Notes: a model not told the origin generated them from the sequence alone. A stretch of 33,317 nucleotides of DNA from Rhodobiaceae bacterium (GCA_020441905.1 JAGRLG010000008.1:1-33317), one strand, 5' to 3'. Shown: positions 18,260-28,349, counted from the stretch's first letter. Program-made: numbers and translations.

Positions 18260-18733
18260 CTACCGGAACACGACCTTGAGGATCTCGTAGCTCTTGCCGC
18301 CGCCGGGGGTATTGACCTCGACGGTGTCGCCAACCGTCTTGCCGATCAGGCTGCGGGCGATCGGCGAGGAAATGGAGATGCGGCCGCTTTTCACGTCGGC
18401 CTCGAAATCGCCGACGATCTGGTAGACCTTTTCCTCGTCGGTGTCCTCGTCGACCAGGGTCACGGTGGCGCCAAACATGATGCGGTCGCCGTCCAGTTTC
18501 GACGGGTCGATGACCTCGGCGCGGCCCAGCTTTTCCTCGATCTCGGCAACGCGGGCCTCGTTGTAGCCCTGCTGTTCCTTGGCGGCATGATATTCGGCAT
18601 TCTCCGACAGGTCGCCATGGGAGCGCGCCTCGGAAATCGCCTGGATGATGCGCGGCCGCTCGACCGACTTCAGGCGCCGCAATTCGTGTTCGAGCGCCTC
18701 ATAGCCGCCCGCTGTCATCGGAATCTTTTCCAT
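18260..18733 (-). CDS. greA: Transcription elongation factor GreA
   Basis: 157 residues from the ATG ending at 18733 ([18 protein letters not shown]), the family's usual start; the frame is open to 18805 but that part is unrelated. GreA rescues backtracked RNA polymerase by stimulating transcript cleavage. The N-terminal coiled coil carries the acidic tip residues in [18 protein letters not shown]. The C-terminal FKBP-like domain ends with [23 protein letters not shown]. It lies 81 bases downstream of carB on the same strand, the common alphaproteobacterial carB-greA arrangement. Confidence 0.96.
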   Translation of the reverse strand: MEKIPMTAGGYEALEHELRRLKSVERPRIIQAISEARSHGDLSENAEYHAAKEQQGYNEARVAEIEEKLGRAEVIDPSKLDGDRIMFGATVTLVDEDTDEEKVYQIVGDFEADVKSGRISISSPIARSLIGKTVGDTVEVNTPGGGKSYEILKVVFR

Positions 18734-18814
18734 GCCCCGTCTGCTTTCGTCGCCTTTTCCCGCATGACGGCGCTGCCTTCGCCGCAATACTGTGTCGCCG
18801 CGCAAAACCCGCCG

Positions 18815-21800
18815 CTAATTCACGCGCCCATTGTGCTCTACATAAGATTGCAACGGTGCCACCTGAAGTGACCCGGTGCGATAGGCCTCGATCGCCTTGA
18901 CCGCCGCGATGGCGCCGGCAAGGGTCGTATAATAGGGAATCTTATGCAGTAACGCGGCCTGGCGCAACGATCTGCTGTCGGCCAGCGCCTGGGCGCCCTC
19001 CGTGGTGTTGAGGACGAGCTGGACCTCGCCATTCTTTATCGCATCGACTATGTGCGGGCGGCCTTCGAGCACCTTGTTGGCCTTGGTGCAGTCGATGCCC
19101 TGCTCGGCGAGAAAGCGCTGCGTGCCGCCGGTGGCGATGACGCGGAACCCGAGCTCGGATATGCGGCGCACGGTGTCGACGATGCGCGGCTTGTCGGCGT
19201 CGCGCACCGACACGAACACCGTTCCCTCGGTGGGTATCATGGTGCCGGAGCCAAGCTGGCTCTTGGCGAAGGCGGTGGCATAGTCGCGGTCCAGCCCCAT
19301 GACCTCGCCGGTGGAGCGCATTTCCGGTCCCAGCACGGTATCGACGCCGAGAAAGCGGGCGAAGGGGAAGACGGCTTCCTTGACCGCGATATGGTCGAAG
19401 ACGGGCTTCCTGAGGCCAAAAGAGGCGAGGCTCTCGCCGGCCATGATCCGCGCCGCGATCTTGGCGATCGGTACCCCGATCACCTTGGCGACGAAGGGCA
19501 CGGTGCGGCTGGCCCTGGGATTGACCTCGAGGATGTAGATCTCGCCGTCGGCGATGGCGTATTGCACGTTCATCAACCCGCCGACATTGAGTGCCAGCGC
19601 GAGGTCCCTGGTGTGGCGCTCAAGCTCGGTGATCTGCGCCTCTTTGAGGGAATGGGGCGGCAGCGAACAGGCCGAATCGCCCGAATGCACGCCGGCTTCC
19701 TCGATATGCTCCATGACGCCGCAGACGAAGACGTCCTTGCCGTCGCACAGGGCGTCGACATCGATCTCGGTGGCGTTGACGAGGTAGGAATCGAAGAGCA
19801 GCGGGTTGGTCTTCAGCACGACGTCGATCTGGGCATTGATGTCGCCGGGCAGGCGGTGGCGCACATCGGGGGGCACCAGTTCGGGCAGGGTCCTCGACAG
19901 GTAGCCCTCAAAGCCGGCCTCGTCGCGGATGATGTCCATGGCCCGCCCGCCGAGCACATAGGAGGGGCGGATGACCAGCGGATAGCCGATCTGGGCGGCG
20001 ACCTTGCGCCCCTCCGCGACCGAATGGGCGATGCCGTTATTGGGTTGCTTGAGGCCGAGCTTCTGCAACAGGGTCTTGAAGCGGTCGCGGTCCTCGGCAA
20101 GGTCGATCATGTCCGGCGAGGTGCCAAGGATCGGCACCCCGGCCTTTTGCAGCGCCGGCGCGAGATTGAGCGGGGTCTGGCCGCCGAACTGGACGATGAC
20201 GCCGAGCAATTCGCCGCTGGCGCGCTCGCGGTCGATGATCTCCAGCACGTCTTCGGCGGTCAGCGGCTCGAAATAGAGCCGGTCGGAGGTGTCGTAATCG
20301 GTGGACACCGTTTCCGGGTTGCAATTGACCATGATCGATTCGATGCCGACATCGCCGAGCGCGAAGGCGGCATGGCAGCAGCAATAGTCGAATTCGATGC
20401 CCTGGCCGATGCGGTTCGGCCCGCCGCCGAGGATCATGACCTTGCGCCGGCCGGAGGGCGCCGCTTCGTCGACCGGGCTGCCGGCAAAGGGCGCCTCATA
20501 GGTCGAATACATATAGGCGGTGGGGGAGGCGAACTCGGCGGCGCAGGTGTCGATGCGCTTGTAGACCGGCCGCACGCCAAGGGCGTGCCGGCGCGCCTTG
20601 ACGTCGGCGGCCGGATTTCCGGTCAGTTCGCCAAGCCGGGCGTCGGAAAAGCCCTGCGCCTTGAGGGCGCGGAAGGCGCCTTCGGTTTCGGGCAGGCCGA
20701 GACGGCGCAGTTTTTCCTCGGTTTCGACCAGGGCGGCGATCTGGCGGATGAACCAGGGGTCGATATGGCAGGAGCGCTGAATCTGCTCCTCGCTGGCGCC
20801 AAGGCGCAGCGCCTGGGCGACTTTCAGCAGGCGGTCCGGGGTCGGCGAGCCGAGGGCGGCGCGGATGGCGTTCTTGTCGTCGCCCTGGCCGATTCCGACT
20901 ATCTCGACCTCGTTGAGGCCGGTCAGGCCGGTTTCCAGCGAGCGCAGCGCCTTTTGCAGCGATTCGGCGAAGGTGCGGCCGATCGCCATGGCCTCGCCGA
21001 CCGACTTCATCGAGGTGGTGAGCAGGGGCTGGGCGCCGGGGAATTTCTCGAAGGCGAAACGCGGCACCTTGGTCACCACATAATCGATGGTGGGCTCGAA
21101 GGAGGCCGGGGTGGCGCCGCCGGTGATGTCGTTTTCCAACTCGTCCAGGGTGTAGCCGACGGCGAGGCGGGCGGCGACCTTGGCGATGGGGAAGCCGGTG
21201 GCCTTCGACGCCAGCGCCGAGGAGCGCGAGACGCGCGGGTTCATCTCGATGACGACGAGGCGGCCATCGGCGGGATTGACGGCGAACTGGACATTGGAGC
21301 CGCCGGTTTCGACCCCGATTTCGCGCAGCACCGCGATCGAGGCGTTGCGCATGACCTGATATTCCTTGTCGGTCAGGGTCAGGGCCGGGGCGATGGTGAT
21401 CGAATCGCCGGTATGGATGCCCATCGGATCGATATTCTCGATCGAGCAGATGATGATGCAGTTGTCGTCCTTGTCGCGGACGACCTCCATCTCGTATTCC
21501 TTCCACCCCAGCACCGACTGCTCGACCAGCACCTCGCTGGTCGGCGAGGCGTCGAGGCCGCGCTCGATGATCTCGAGATATTCTTCCCGGTTGTAGGCAA
21601 TGCCGCCGCCGGTGCCGCCAAGGGTGAAGGACGGGCGGATAATGGCGGGCAGGCCGATGATCTCCAGCGCCGAAAAGGCCTCGGCCATGTTGTGGGCGAG
21701 TTCCGATTTCGGCGTTTCCAGGCCGATATGGGCCATGGCCTCGCGGAACAGTTCGCGGTCCTCCGCCTTGTCGATGGCCTCGGCCCTGGCGCCGATCAAC

Positions 21801-22141
21801 TCGACATTGAAGCGCTCCAGCACGCCCATGCGGTTCAAGGACAGGGCGCAATTGAGCGCCGTCTGCCCGCCCATGGTCGGCAGGATGGCGTCGGGGCGCT
21901 CCTTCTCGATGATCTGGGCGACGATTTCCGGGGTAATCGGCTCGATATAGGTGGCGTGGGCGAGATCGGGATCGGTCATGATCGTCGCCGGATTGGAATT
22001 GACGAGGATGATGCGATAGCCCTCGTCCTTCAGCGCCTTGCAGGCCTGGGTGCCGGAATAGTCGAATTCACAGGCCTGGCCGATAACGATCGGGCCGGCG
22101 CCGATGATCATGATGCTCTTTATGTCGTCACGTTTCGGCAT
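18815..22141 (-). CDS. carB: Carbamoyl-phosphate synthase large subunit
   Basis: 1,108 residues, complete. With CarA it makes carbamoyl phosphate from bicarbonate, glutamine-derived ammonia and two ATP, for pyrimidine and arginine synthesis. It has two homologous synthetase halves: [17 protein letters not shown] at the N-terminus and the matching [18 protein letters not shown] near residue 570. Each half has an ATP-grasp domain, as in [17 protein letters not shown] and [16 protein letters not shown]. The C-terminal allosteric (MGS-like) domain from about 960 has [19 protein letters not shown]. The start is the only one fitting the family; no strong Shine-Dalgarno site is visible. carA is not adjacent (27003-28244). 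Confidence 0.98.
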   Translation of the reverse strand: MPKRDDIKSIMIIGAGPIVIGQACEFDYSGTQACKALKDEGYRIILVNSNPATIMTDPDLAHATYIEPITPEIVAQIIEKERPDAILPTMGGQTALNCALSLNRMGVLERFNVELIGARAEAIDKAEDRELFREAMAHIGLETPKSELAHNMAEAFSALEIIGLPAIIRPSFTLGGTGGGIAYNREEYLEIIERGLDASPTSEVLVEQSVLGWKEYEMEVVRDKDDNCIIICSIENIDPMGIHTGDSITIAPALTLTDKEYQVMRNASIAVLREIGVETGGSNVQFAVNPADGRLVVIEMNPRVSRSSALASKATGFPIAKVAARLAVGYTLDELENDITGGATPASFEPTIDYVVTKVPRFAFEKFPGAQPLLTTSMKSVGEAMAIGRTFAESLQKALRSLETGLTGLNEVEIVGIGQGDDKNAIRAALGSPTPDRLLKVAQALRLGASEEQIQRSCHIDPWFIRQIAALVETEEKLRRLGLPETEGAFRALKAQGFSDARLGELTGNPAADVKARRHALGVRPVYKRIDTCAAEFASPTAYMYSTYEAPFAGSPVDEAAPSGRRKVMILGGGPNRIGQGIEFDYCCCHAAFALGDVGIESIMVNCNPETVSTDYDTSDRLYFEPLTAEDVLEIIDRERASGELLGVIVQFGGQTPLNLAPALQKAGVPILGTSPDMIDLAEDRDRFKTLLQKLGLKQPNNGIAHSVAEGRKVAAQIGYPLVIRPSYVLGGRAMDIIRDEAGFEGYLSRTLPELVPPDVRHRLPGDINAQIDVVLKTNPLLFDSYLVNATEIDVDALCDGKDVFVCGVMEHIEEAGVHSGDSACSLPPHSLKEAQITELERHTRDLALALNVGGLMNVQYAIADGEIYILEVNPRASRTVPFVAKVIGVPIAKIAARIMAGESLASFGLRKPVFDHIAVKEAVFPFARFLGVDTVLGPEMRSTGEVMGLDRDYATAFAKSQLGSGTMIPTEGTVFVSVRDADKPRIVDTVRRISELGFRVIATGGTQRFLAEQGIDCTKANKVLEGRPHIVDAIKNGEVQLVLNTTEGAQALADSRSLRQAALLHKIPYYTTLAGAIAAVKAIEAYRTGSLQVAPLQSYVEHNGRVN

Positions 22142-22298
22142 GCGCGGGCACGGGGCGTCCTTGGCTTGCGGGCGCGGATTTCAGGCAGGCTGTTTTCCGT
22201 GTGAATTGCCGGGTTGACTACACCATGCCCGCTCAAGTTGCCAGCCAAAAACGCAATATCGCGGCGTGCCGGCCCCGGCGCTGTTGATGAAGCGCCAG

Positions 22299-22350
22299 AG
22301 CCGGTTTGGAGGGCCGGTTTGGCGGGCCAGTGTGGCGGGCCGGCGGCCGG
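22299..22350. repeat. 13-bp imperfect tandem repeat, about four copies
   Basis: Units near GGCCGGTTTGGCG starting at 22299, 22312, 22325 and 22338, each with one to several changes. It lies between the lectin-like gene and carB, just past the lectin stop. Confidence 0.75.
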
Positions 22351-22367
22351 GATCATGCGCCGCGCGG

Positions 22368-23030
22368 TCAGTTGGCGGCGAAGCAGTAGAAATAGCCGTT
22401 GCCGCCGGTGCCGCGCAGGGCGTCCTGGCCGCAGCCGCGGCTGGGATGGGACGCATTCCACGACTTCGACGGCGCGTCGTCGTTCAGGCCGATGCGGTCG
22501 TGATGGCCGACAATGGCGCTGCCCTCGCCATTCAAGGTCCAGTTGCCGCAGGTCTGCTCCGCCCTGGTGCCGTCGGCCATCGAGCCGGTGAGAATATCGT
22601 GCTGGTTGGGATCGTCGCCGCGTCCGTTGACCGGTTCGCCCTTTTCGGTGAGGCCGGTTTCCTTGCTGATGGCATTGGCCGGTCCGTGCAGGGCGTCGAG
22701 ATTTTCGGCAATCAGCGCGCCGCTGGCGTTATGCCACGGGCCGGCGCCGATTCGCGTTCTGGCGTCCACGGTGCTGGTGCTCAGATAGGCGCGCCAGGTC
22801 TTGCCCGAGGAACCGGCGGCCTCGGCCAGGCGCTGGCAATGGGCGTCGGCGCCCTCGAGGCCGCCGAGATTGGCGCCGTCTCCCGGCCCCTGGCTGGTGA
22901 TAAAGAAGGTCATGGCGGCATCCTGCGCCCTGACCGCCAGCGGGCCGGCGACAATCAAAAGGCTGGTGGCCATAAACAGGCTGGCGGCCATCACGCCGGC
23001 GCCGGCGAGGCCCAAGCTTGTCTTGTTCAT
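22368..23030 (-). CDS. Secreted lectin-like protein
   Basis: 220 residues; ATG ending at 23030 with GGGAG eight bases upstream. An N-terminal signal segment (residues 1-36, ending AVRAQD) precedes a single domain. The domain resembles the C-type-lectin/endostatin-like fold of small bacterial proteins annotated as lectin (DUF1554-like): FFITSQGPGDGANLGGLEGAD, HCQRLAEAAG, KTWRAYLSTSTVDARTRIGAGPWHNASG and, near the end, SWNASHPSRGCGQDALRGTGG, GYFYCFA. Four conserved cysteines probably form two disulfides. Ligand is unknown and carbohydrate binding is only suggested by the fold. It is divergent from the VWA gene. Confidence 0.75.
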   Translation of the reverse strand: MNKTSLGLAGAGVMAASLFMATSLLIVAGPLAVRAQDAAMTFFITSQGPGDGANLGGLEGADAHCQRLAEAAGSSGKTWRAYLSTSTVDARTRIGAGPWHNASGALIAENLDALHGPANAISKETGLTEKGEPVNGRGDDPNQHDILTGSMADGTRAEQTCGNWTLNGEGSAIVGHHDRIGLNDDAPSKSWNASHPSRGCGQDALRGTGGNGYFYCFAAN

Positions 23031-23245
23031 ATGGTCTGCTCCCAGATTTCTGGTTTTGCCCCGACAGCCAGCCCGATCTTACGGACGCTGCCGCCGGGCA
23101 TCCAATCAACAGCTCGTGCGTGAGCCTATTCGCGGCCGCGGCGGTAGCTTTTTCGCCAGCAAGTCTTGCGCGGCGGGCAGGATTGTCGAAACATGCGCGG
23201 CAGTAATTGCCGCCAAGGCGGAAAAAATAACGGGAGGCACGCGCC

Positions 23246-24934
23246 ATGTCCTATGCGGCTTTGGGACGAATTCTCTGCTTTTTCCTTTTTCTGACAGCCC
23301 CGGTGCAGCTATTTGCTCAGGCGGCCGGCCCTGCGGGAACGGCGCAGAAAGAGAATGTCATGCTGATTCTCGATGCGTCGGGCAGCATGTGGGGGCGGGT
23401 CGACGGGCGCGAAAAGATCGTGGTGGCGCGCGAGGTCGTCGGCGCCGTGCTGGCCGATATCGGCGACAAGGTGACGCTCGGCGTCATGGCCTATGGGCAC
23501 CGCGCCAAGGGCGACTGCAACGATATCGAGACGGTGGTGCCGGCAGGTCCGGTCAATGCGGCGCAGACCATGGCGGTGATCAACGCCCTCAGCCCCAAGG
23601 GCAAGACGCCGATCAGCGAGGCGGTGCGCCGGGCGGCGGGCGAATTGCGCTCCACCGAAGCCAAGGCGACGGTGATCCTGGTTTCGGACGGGCTGGAAAC
23701 CTGCGAGGCGGATCCCTGTGCGCTGGCGAGCGAGCTGGAAAAGAGCGGGGTGGATTTCACCGTCCATGTCGTCGGCTTCGACCTGAAAGGCGAGGATACC
23801 CGCACCTTGCAATGCCTGGCCGAGAACACCGGGGGCAAATATCTGTCCGCCGACAATGCCGACGAACTCAATTCGGCCATCGGCGAGGTGGTGGCGGAGG
23901 TCGCCGTGGCCCCGCCGCCGCCCGCGGCGCCCGAGCCGGAGGCCAAGCCGACCCTGCTCAAGGTCGAAGTGTTCTACGCCACCGGCGGCGAGGCGCTGGA
24001 AAACGCCTATGTCAGCGTCTTCGCCGCCGACAATGAAGGCGGCAAGGCGGGCGCCAAGGCGGTGACCGCCGGGTCCAAGAACAATCCCTTCAAGGTCCAG
24101 CCCGGCAGCTATTTCCTTGAAACGCGCGTCGGCAAGGCTTTTGCCAGCGGGCCGGTGGATGTGGCGGATGGCGGCACGACGCAGGTCGCGCTGGTGCTCA
24201 ATGCCGGGCTGCTCAAAGTGGCGGCGCTGGCGGAAGAAGGCGGCAAGCCGCTGGACGAGGCCTATATCTATGTCGAGGAAGCCGAGGCGGGCGCCGGCGG
24301 CAATCGGGGGGCGGTTACTTCGGGCAACCAGCGCACCCAGTTCGTGCTGCCGGAGGGGCGCTATTACGCCCGCGCCGTGCTCGGCAAGGCTTCCGCCGGC
24401 ACCGAGGTCGAGGTCAAGGCCGGGCAACTGAGCGAGACGGCCGTCATCATAGGGCTTGGTGTGCTCCAGGTGACCGGAATTCCGGCCGAGGGCGCCAAGC
24501 CGATCAGTTCCTATGTGAATATCTATGAGGTGGAAAAACAGCTGGACGGCACGCGAAAGCGCGTTACCGCCGGCAATGCGCGCAACCAGTTCAAGCTGTC
24601 GGCCGGCCAGTATTTCGTCGAAGTCATCGCCGAAAAGGCGAAGGCCGGGCAGGAGGTCGAAGTTTCCGCCGGCAAGCTGACCGAGGTCACGGTCAATCTC
24701 AATGCCGGGGCGCTTTCGGTGTCCAGCGACAAGAAGACCTATCTGGTGGTCTACAAGGCGGAGAAGAACCTAGACGGCACGCGCGATCGCATCGGCGGCA
24801 TTTCGGCCGGCAAGCCGCTGATGATGCCCGCGGGCAAATATGTCGTGGTCGGAACCAGGGACAAGAAGAACGCCGAGGCGGAGGTCGAGGTGATGCCGGG
24901 CAAGCTGGCCGAGGTCACGGTGACGGTGGAGTGA
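23246..24934 (+). CDS. Exported VWA-domain protein with four C-terminal repeats
   Basis: 562 residues; ATG 23246 with GGGAGG eight bases upstream. Signal peptide at residues 1-25 (FAQAAG). The VWA domain (about 36-215) has a complete metal-ion adhesion site: DASGS (43-47), Thr121 in GKTPISEA and Asp148 in LVSDG. Cysteines at 91, 153, 158 and 190 may pair. A Pro/Ala-rich linker (218-234) leads into four repeats at about 237-321, 322-405, 406-488 and 489-562. Each has an opening strand (LLKV, LLKV, VLQV, ALSV), a YVSVF/YIYVE-like strand, a G-N-F/L turn, a PGSYF/EGRYY/AGQYF strand and a closing G-X-L/T-T-X-V strand. They look like transthyretin-like beta sandwiches. Probably periplasmic or surface protein binding through a divalent metal; partners are unknown. 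Confidence 0.85.
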   Translation: MSYAALGRILCFFLFLTAPVQLFAQAAGPAGTAQKENVMLILDASGSMWGRVDGREKIVVAREVVGAVLADIGDKVTLGVMAYGHRAKGDCNDIETVVPAGPVNAAQTMAVINALSPKGKTPISEAVRRAAGELRSTEAKATVILVSDGLETCEADPCALASELEKSGVDFTVHVVGFDLKGEDTRTLQCLAENTGGKYLSADNADELNSAIGEVVAEVAVAPPPPAAPEPEAKPTLLKVEVFYATGGEALENAYVSVFAADNEGGKAGAKAVTAGSKNNPFKVQPGSYFLETRVGKAFASGPVDVADGGTTQVALVLNAGLLKVAALAEEGGKPLDEAYIYVEEAEAGAGGNRGAVTSGNQRTQFVLPEGRYYARAVLGKASAGTEVEVKAGQLSETAVIIGLGVLQVTGIPAEGAKPISSYVNIYEVEKQLDGTRKRVTAGNARNQFKLSAGQYFVEVIAEKAKAGQEVEVSAGKLTEVTVNLNAGALSVSSDKKTYLVVYKAEKNLDGTRDRIGGISAGKPLMMPAGKYVVVGTRDKKNAEAEVEVMPGKLAEVTVTVE

Positions 24935-24942
24935 GGGGCGAA

Positions 24943-25014
24943 GGGACTGTCTTGGGGACTGTCTTGGGGACTGTCTTGGGGACTGGCTGCGTGACTGGCG
25001 GAGCGACTGGCGGG
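24943..25014. repeat. 12-bp tandem repeat, six copies
   Basis: Three perfect copies of GGGACTGTCTTG, then three diverged copies (GGGACTGGCTGC, GTGACTGGCGGA, GCGACTGGCGGG). It begins nine bases after the VWA stop codon. The gradient from perfect to diverged suggests recent expansion at the gene-proximal end. Confidence 0.95.
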
Positions 25015-25042
25015 GCGGCGCAATTGCGCGGTGCTTCGCTTT

Positions 25043-25138
25043 CAGTTTGCCGGGCAGTTTGCCGGGCAGTTTAACGGGCAGGTCGCCGTGCAGGTCGCCG
25101 TGCAGTTTGCCGGGTAATTTAACTGGCAGGTTGCCGGG
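25043..25138. repeat. 12-bp tandem repeat, eight copies
   Basis: Eight units of the form CAGTTTGCCGGG. Copies 1, 2 and 6 are identical, 4 and 5 are identical to each other (CAGGTCGCCGTG), and copies 3, 7 and 8 carry one to five changes. It is unrelated in sequence to the array 28 bases upstream but has the same period. Confidence 0.95.
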
Positions 25139-25216
25139 CGCGCGCGAATTTGGCGATTTTGGCTTTTCCGCCGGGCCGGCGCGGCGCATGGTGATAAGCG
25201 CAAATTTTCTTACATC

Positions 25217-25239
25217 TAATTAGCATTTGCAACTAGACT
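25217..25239. promoter_or_regulatory. Degenerate palindrome in an AT-rich island upstream of mntH
   Basis: The 23-base stretch opens TCTAATT and closes AACTAGA, giving an imperfect dyad with TCTA/TAGA ends. A flanking GCAAAT/ATTTGC pair lies at 25200-25205 and 25225-25230. AT-rich dyads of this size are typical of metal regulators (Fur/Mur, Irr, MntR), which control Nramp transporters in relatives. It lies about 410 bases before the mntH start, far for an operator, so this is tentative. Confidence 0.3.
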
Positions 25240-25277
25240 GCTGTGTCCAGCGGTTCGTTGCCGTTTCCGGGTTTGAT

Positions 25278-25366
25278 CATGGCCGTATGGCTCGTATGGC
25301 CGTATGGCCGTGGCGGTATGGCTCTCGGGTCCTTGGGTCCTTGGGTCCTTGGGTCCTCGGGATCTC
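25278..25366. repeat. 8-bp tandem repeats (TATGGCCG and GGGTCCTT)
   Basis: First a set of irregular TATGGCCG-like units (25278-25325), then five 8-bp units at 25327-25366. Of these, three are perfect GGGTCCTT, followed by GGGTCCTC and GGGATCTC. Confidence 0.85.
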
Positions 25367-25646
25367 TGGAACCTTGGGGGAACCTCGTGGACTCGCGAGG
25401 GCCAGGGATTGGTGGCCCGCGGGCACGGCGCCGGCACGCAGCGACATGGTTCTGTGGGCGCGCCGTTGGCGCCGCGGCCCCGGCCTTGGTGCCGGCGCGG
25501 CCGTGCTGGCAGCAAGCGGCTGCCCCCCGGCCGTCCGGCTGCCGCCCTTTTAGCGCGGCCGATTGACGAGGGGGCGAGGCCGAAATCTAATCCTGCTCCG
25601 GCGGCAGATTCGATACGGTTCTTGAAACAGGGCGGGCAGGTTCGGG

Positions 25647-26990
25647 ATGCTGGAGAAATCCGGGGATGAGGAACAGACCGGATGGCGGCGGCCGCGCGGA
25701 ACGCCGTCGCTGGCCGAGGTATTCGGCACCATCCGCACGCGCCCGTCAGGTCCGCTCTGGCGCAAGATGGCGGCCTTTCTCGGCCCCGGCTACCTGGTTG
25801 CCGTCGGCTATATGGATCCGGGCAACTGGGCCACGGCGCTGGCCGGCGGCTCGCGTTTCGGTTACACGCTGCTGGTCGTCGCGCTGATTTCCAATTTCAT
25901 GGCGATCCTGCTCCAGGCGCTGTGCGCCAGCCTTGGCATCGCCACCGGGCGCGATCTGGCCCGCGCCTGCCGCGATGCCTATCCGCGCTTCATGTCGTTC
26001 CCGCTGTGGCTGCTTGCCGAACTGGCCATCTGCGCCACCGACCTGGCCGAGGTCATCGGCACCGCCATCGGCCTCGACCTGCTGTTCGGCATTCCCATCG
26101 CCGCCGGCGTTCTCATCACCTCGCTCGACGTGCTGCTGATCCTGTGGTTGCAGCATCTCGGCTTTCGCTGGATCGAGGCGGTGGTGGTGGCGCTGCTGGC
26201 GGTCATTGCCGTCTGCTTCGGCATCCAGATTGCCCTTGCCAATCCCGATCTGGCTGGGATTCTTGACGGTTTCATTCCGCGCCTGGAAATCGTGCGCAAC
26301 CCGGACATGCTCTATATCGCGCTCGGCATTCTTGGCGCCACGGTGATGCCGCACAATCTCTACCTGCACAGCGCGGTGGTGCAGACGCGCCGTTTCGGCC
26401 GGAGCGTCAGGGAAAAGCGCGAGGCGATCCGGCTGGCGACCTTCGACAGCACGCTGGCGCTGATGTTCGCGCTGACGATCAATGCCTCGATCCTAATCCT
26501 GGCGGCGGCGACATTTCACAGCACCGGCCGGCTGGAAATCGCCGAACTCGGCGAAGCGCATGCCTTGCTGGCGCCCCTGCTCGGCACACTGATTGCGCCG
26601 TCGCTCTTCGCCATCGCCCTGCTCGCCTGCGGGCTCAATTCGACGGTGACGGCAACCCTGGCGGGGCAGGTGGTGATGGAGGGATTTCTCGATATCCGCC
26701 TGCCGCCCTGGCTGCGGCGGATGATCACCCGCGGCATTGCCATCGTGCCGGCGGCGCTGGTGACGATCTGGTATGGCGAAAGCGCCACCGCCAAGTTGCT
26801 GATCCTGTCCCAGGTGGTGCTGAGCCTGCAATTGCCTTTTGCCGTCGTGCCACTGGTCATGTTCACCGCCGACAAGGCGAAAATGGGCGAACTGGTGGTG
26901 CCAAAATGGCTGACCGCCGCCACCGCCCTGATCGCGGTGGTGATCGTCGTTCTCAATGGCAAGCTGGTGCTTGACGTTTTCGCCGGCTAG
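25647..26990 (+). CDS. mntH: Nramp-family divalent metal transporter
   Basis: 447 residues, about 11 membrane segments after a 40-residue polar N-terminus. Nramp proteins import Mn2+ (and Fe2+) with protons through the inner membrane. The metal-binding motif DPGN is at 57-60 in the first helix ([10 protein letters not shown]), and the unwound sixth helix has MPHN (234-237), in which Met coordinates the metal. The loop after it ([11 protein letters not shown]) is the family's consensus transport motif. ATG 25647 is used, with GGG just upstream; the site is weak. It is monocistronic and convergent with carA, with only 12 bases between the stop codons. No riboswitch was found. Confidence 0.93.
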   Translation: MLEKSGDEEQTGWRRPRGTPSLAEVFGTIRTRPSGPLWRKMAAFLGPGYLVAVGYMDPGNWATALAGGSRFGYTLLVVALISNFMAILLQALCASLGIATGRDLARACRDAYPRFMSFPLWLLAELAICATDLAEVIGTAIGLDLLFGIPIAAGVLITSLDVLLILWLQHLGFRWIEAVVVALLAVIAVCFGIQIALANPDLAGILDGFIPRLEIVRNPDMLYIALGILGATVMPHNLYLHSAVVQTRRFGRSVREKREAIRLATFDSTLALMFALTINASILILAAATFHSTGRLEIAELGEAHALLAPLLGTLIAPSLFAIALLACGLNSTVTATLAGQVVMEGFLDIRLPPWLRRMITRGIAIVPAALVTIWYGESATAKLLILSQVVLSLQLPFAVVPLVMFTADKAKMGELVVPKWLTAATALIAVVIVVLNGKLVLDVFAG

Positions 26991-27002
26991 GGCCTTGGCG
27001 CG

Positions 27003-28244
27003 TCAGGCGGCGTCGGAAACCCGCTCGGGCTGGAGGTCTTCGCCCCTGGCGGCGCGGATCAGGTTGACGAAGCGGGTGAACAGGTAGTGGCTGTCCTGGG
27101 GGCCGGGGGAGGCTTCGGGGTGGTGCTGAACCGAGAATACCGGCTTGCCGGTGAGCTGGATGCCGCAATTGGAGCCGTCGAACAGCGAGACATGAGTCTC
27201 CTCGATGCCCTCCGGCAGACTGTCGCGATCGACCGCGAAGCCGTGATTCATCGACACGATCTCGACCTTGCCGGTCGTGAAGTCCTTGACCGGATGGTTG
27301 GCGCCGTGATGGCCCTGATGCATTTTCGACGTCGTGGCGCCAAGCGCCAGTGCCAGCATCTGGTGGCCAAGGCAGATGCCGAAAACCGGCTTGCCGGTTT
27401 CGACGAGGGCGCGGATCACCGGCACCGAATATTGCCCGGTGGCGGCGGGATCGCCAGGTCCGTTGGAGAGGAAATAGCCGTCGGCCTGATGGGCCAGCAC
27501 CTCCGCGGCGCCGCTGGTCGCCGGCAACACGGTGACATCGCAGCCGGCGGCGGCGAGCAGGCGCAGAATGTTGCGCTTGATGCCGAAATCCAGGGCGACG
27601 ACGCGGTAGCGCGGCGCGGTCTGGTGGCCGAAACCCTCGTTCCACACCCAGGGCGTCTCGTCCCAGCCATATTGCTGCGCGCAGGTGACGTCCTTGGCCA
27701 GATCCATGCCGATGAGGCCGGGCCAATCGGCGGCCTGGCGCTTGAGCGCCGCGATGTCGAAATTGCCGTCCGGATCGTGGGCGATGACGGCGTTGGGCAT
27801 GCCCTTTTCGCGGATCAGGCCGGTCAGCGCTCTGGTGTCGAGGCCGGCAAGGGCGATGATGCCGCGGTTCTTGAGCCAGTCGTCGAGATGGGTTCTGGCG
27901 CGGTAATTGGACGGCTCGGTCACGCTCGCGCGCAAAATTGCGCCGCGCACGCCCGACGCGCCGGCCAGGCTCGCGGTCTCGATATCCTCGTCGGTAGTGC
28001 CGACATTGCCGATATGGGGAAAGGTGAAGGTGATGATCTGGCCGGCATAGGACGGATCGGTGAGGATTTCCTGGTAGCCGGTCATGGCGGTGTTGAAACA
28101 GACCTCGCCGGCGGCCACGCCGACGGCGCCAAGCCCGCTGCCGCTCAGCACCGTGCCGTCGGCCAGAACCAGAAGCGCGGTGGGCCGGGCTTCGTTCCAG
28201 CCGTCTTCCGCGCCTGGCGCGCCGCTATGAATCATTTGTTTCAT
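27003..28244 (-). CDS. carA: Carbamoyl-phosphate synthase small subunit
   Basis: 413 residues from the ATG ending at 28244; a GTG ending at 28250 would add two. CarA releases ammonia from glutamine and passes it to CarB. The N-terminal CPSase small-chain domain includes LVLADGTVLSGSGLG, CFNTAMTGYQEILTDPSY and GIIALAGLDTRALT. The C-terminal class I glutamine amidotransferase domain has the nucleophile Cys291 in GICLGHQ and the His-Glu pair in QHHPEASPGP. It is divergent from the GatB/YqeY gene. It is separated from carB by about 4.9 kb containing three unrelated genes. Confidence 0.97.
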   Translation of the reverse strand: MKQMIHSGAPGAEDGWNEARPTALLVLADGTVLSGSGLGAVGVAAGEVCFNTAMTGYQEILTDPSYAGQIITFTFPHIGNVGTTDEDIETASLAGASGVRGAILRASVTEPSNYRARTHLDDWLKNRGIIALAGLDTRALTGLIREKGMPNAVIAHDPDGNFDIAALKRQAADWPGLIGMDLAKDVTCAQQYGWDETPWVWNEGFGHQTAPRYRVVALDFGIKRNILRLLAAAGCDVTVLPATSGAAEVLAHQADGYFLSNGPGDPAATGQYSVPVIRALVETGKPVFGICLGHQMLALALGATTSKMHQGHHGANHPVKDFTTGKVEIVSMNHGFAVDRDSLPEGIEETHVSLFDGSNCGIQLTGKPVFSVQHHPEASPGPQDSHYLFTRFVNLIRAARGEDLQPERVSDAA

Positions 28245-28349
28245 GATCACACTGTGCTATCAGCGCGCCGGCCCGCGCACCAGCCGAGATATTCGTCGCG
28301 GCACGGCGCGGCAAGGGCCATAAGGTGGATAAGCGCGCGAAACGCGCGG

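Larger units (their letters stand above)
24935..25646. other. 712-bp repeat-rich intergenic region before mntH
   Basis: No gene is supported. It holds three tandem-repeat arrays (24943-25014, 25043-25138, 25278-25366). An AT-rich island at 25200-25240 with a degenerate palindrome interrupts the GC-rich sequence. The last 280 bases before mntH are GC-rich with no clear promoter, and no manganese-riboswitch (yybP-ykoY) core was recognised. Confidence 0.6.

Noticed and set aside
19052..22204. A 1,050-codon open frame on the plus strand opposite carB
   Set aside because: It is a shadow of carB in high-GC DNA; its translation is low-complexity (Gly/Asp/Arg/His-rich) and carB is certain on the other strand.
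25240..25646. Manganese riboswitch (yybP-ykoY) before mntH
   Set aside because: I looked for the conserved core and did not find it; the sequence is repeat-derived and GC-rich.
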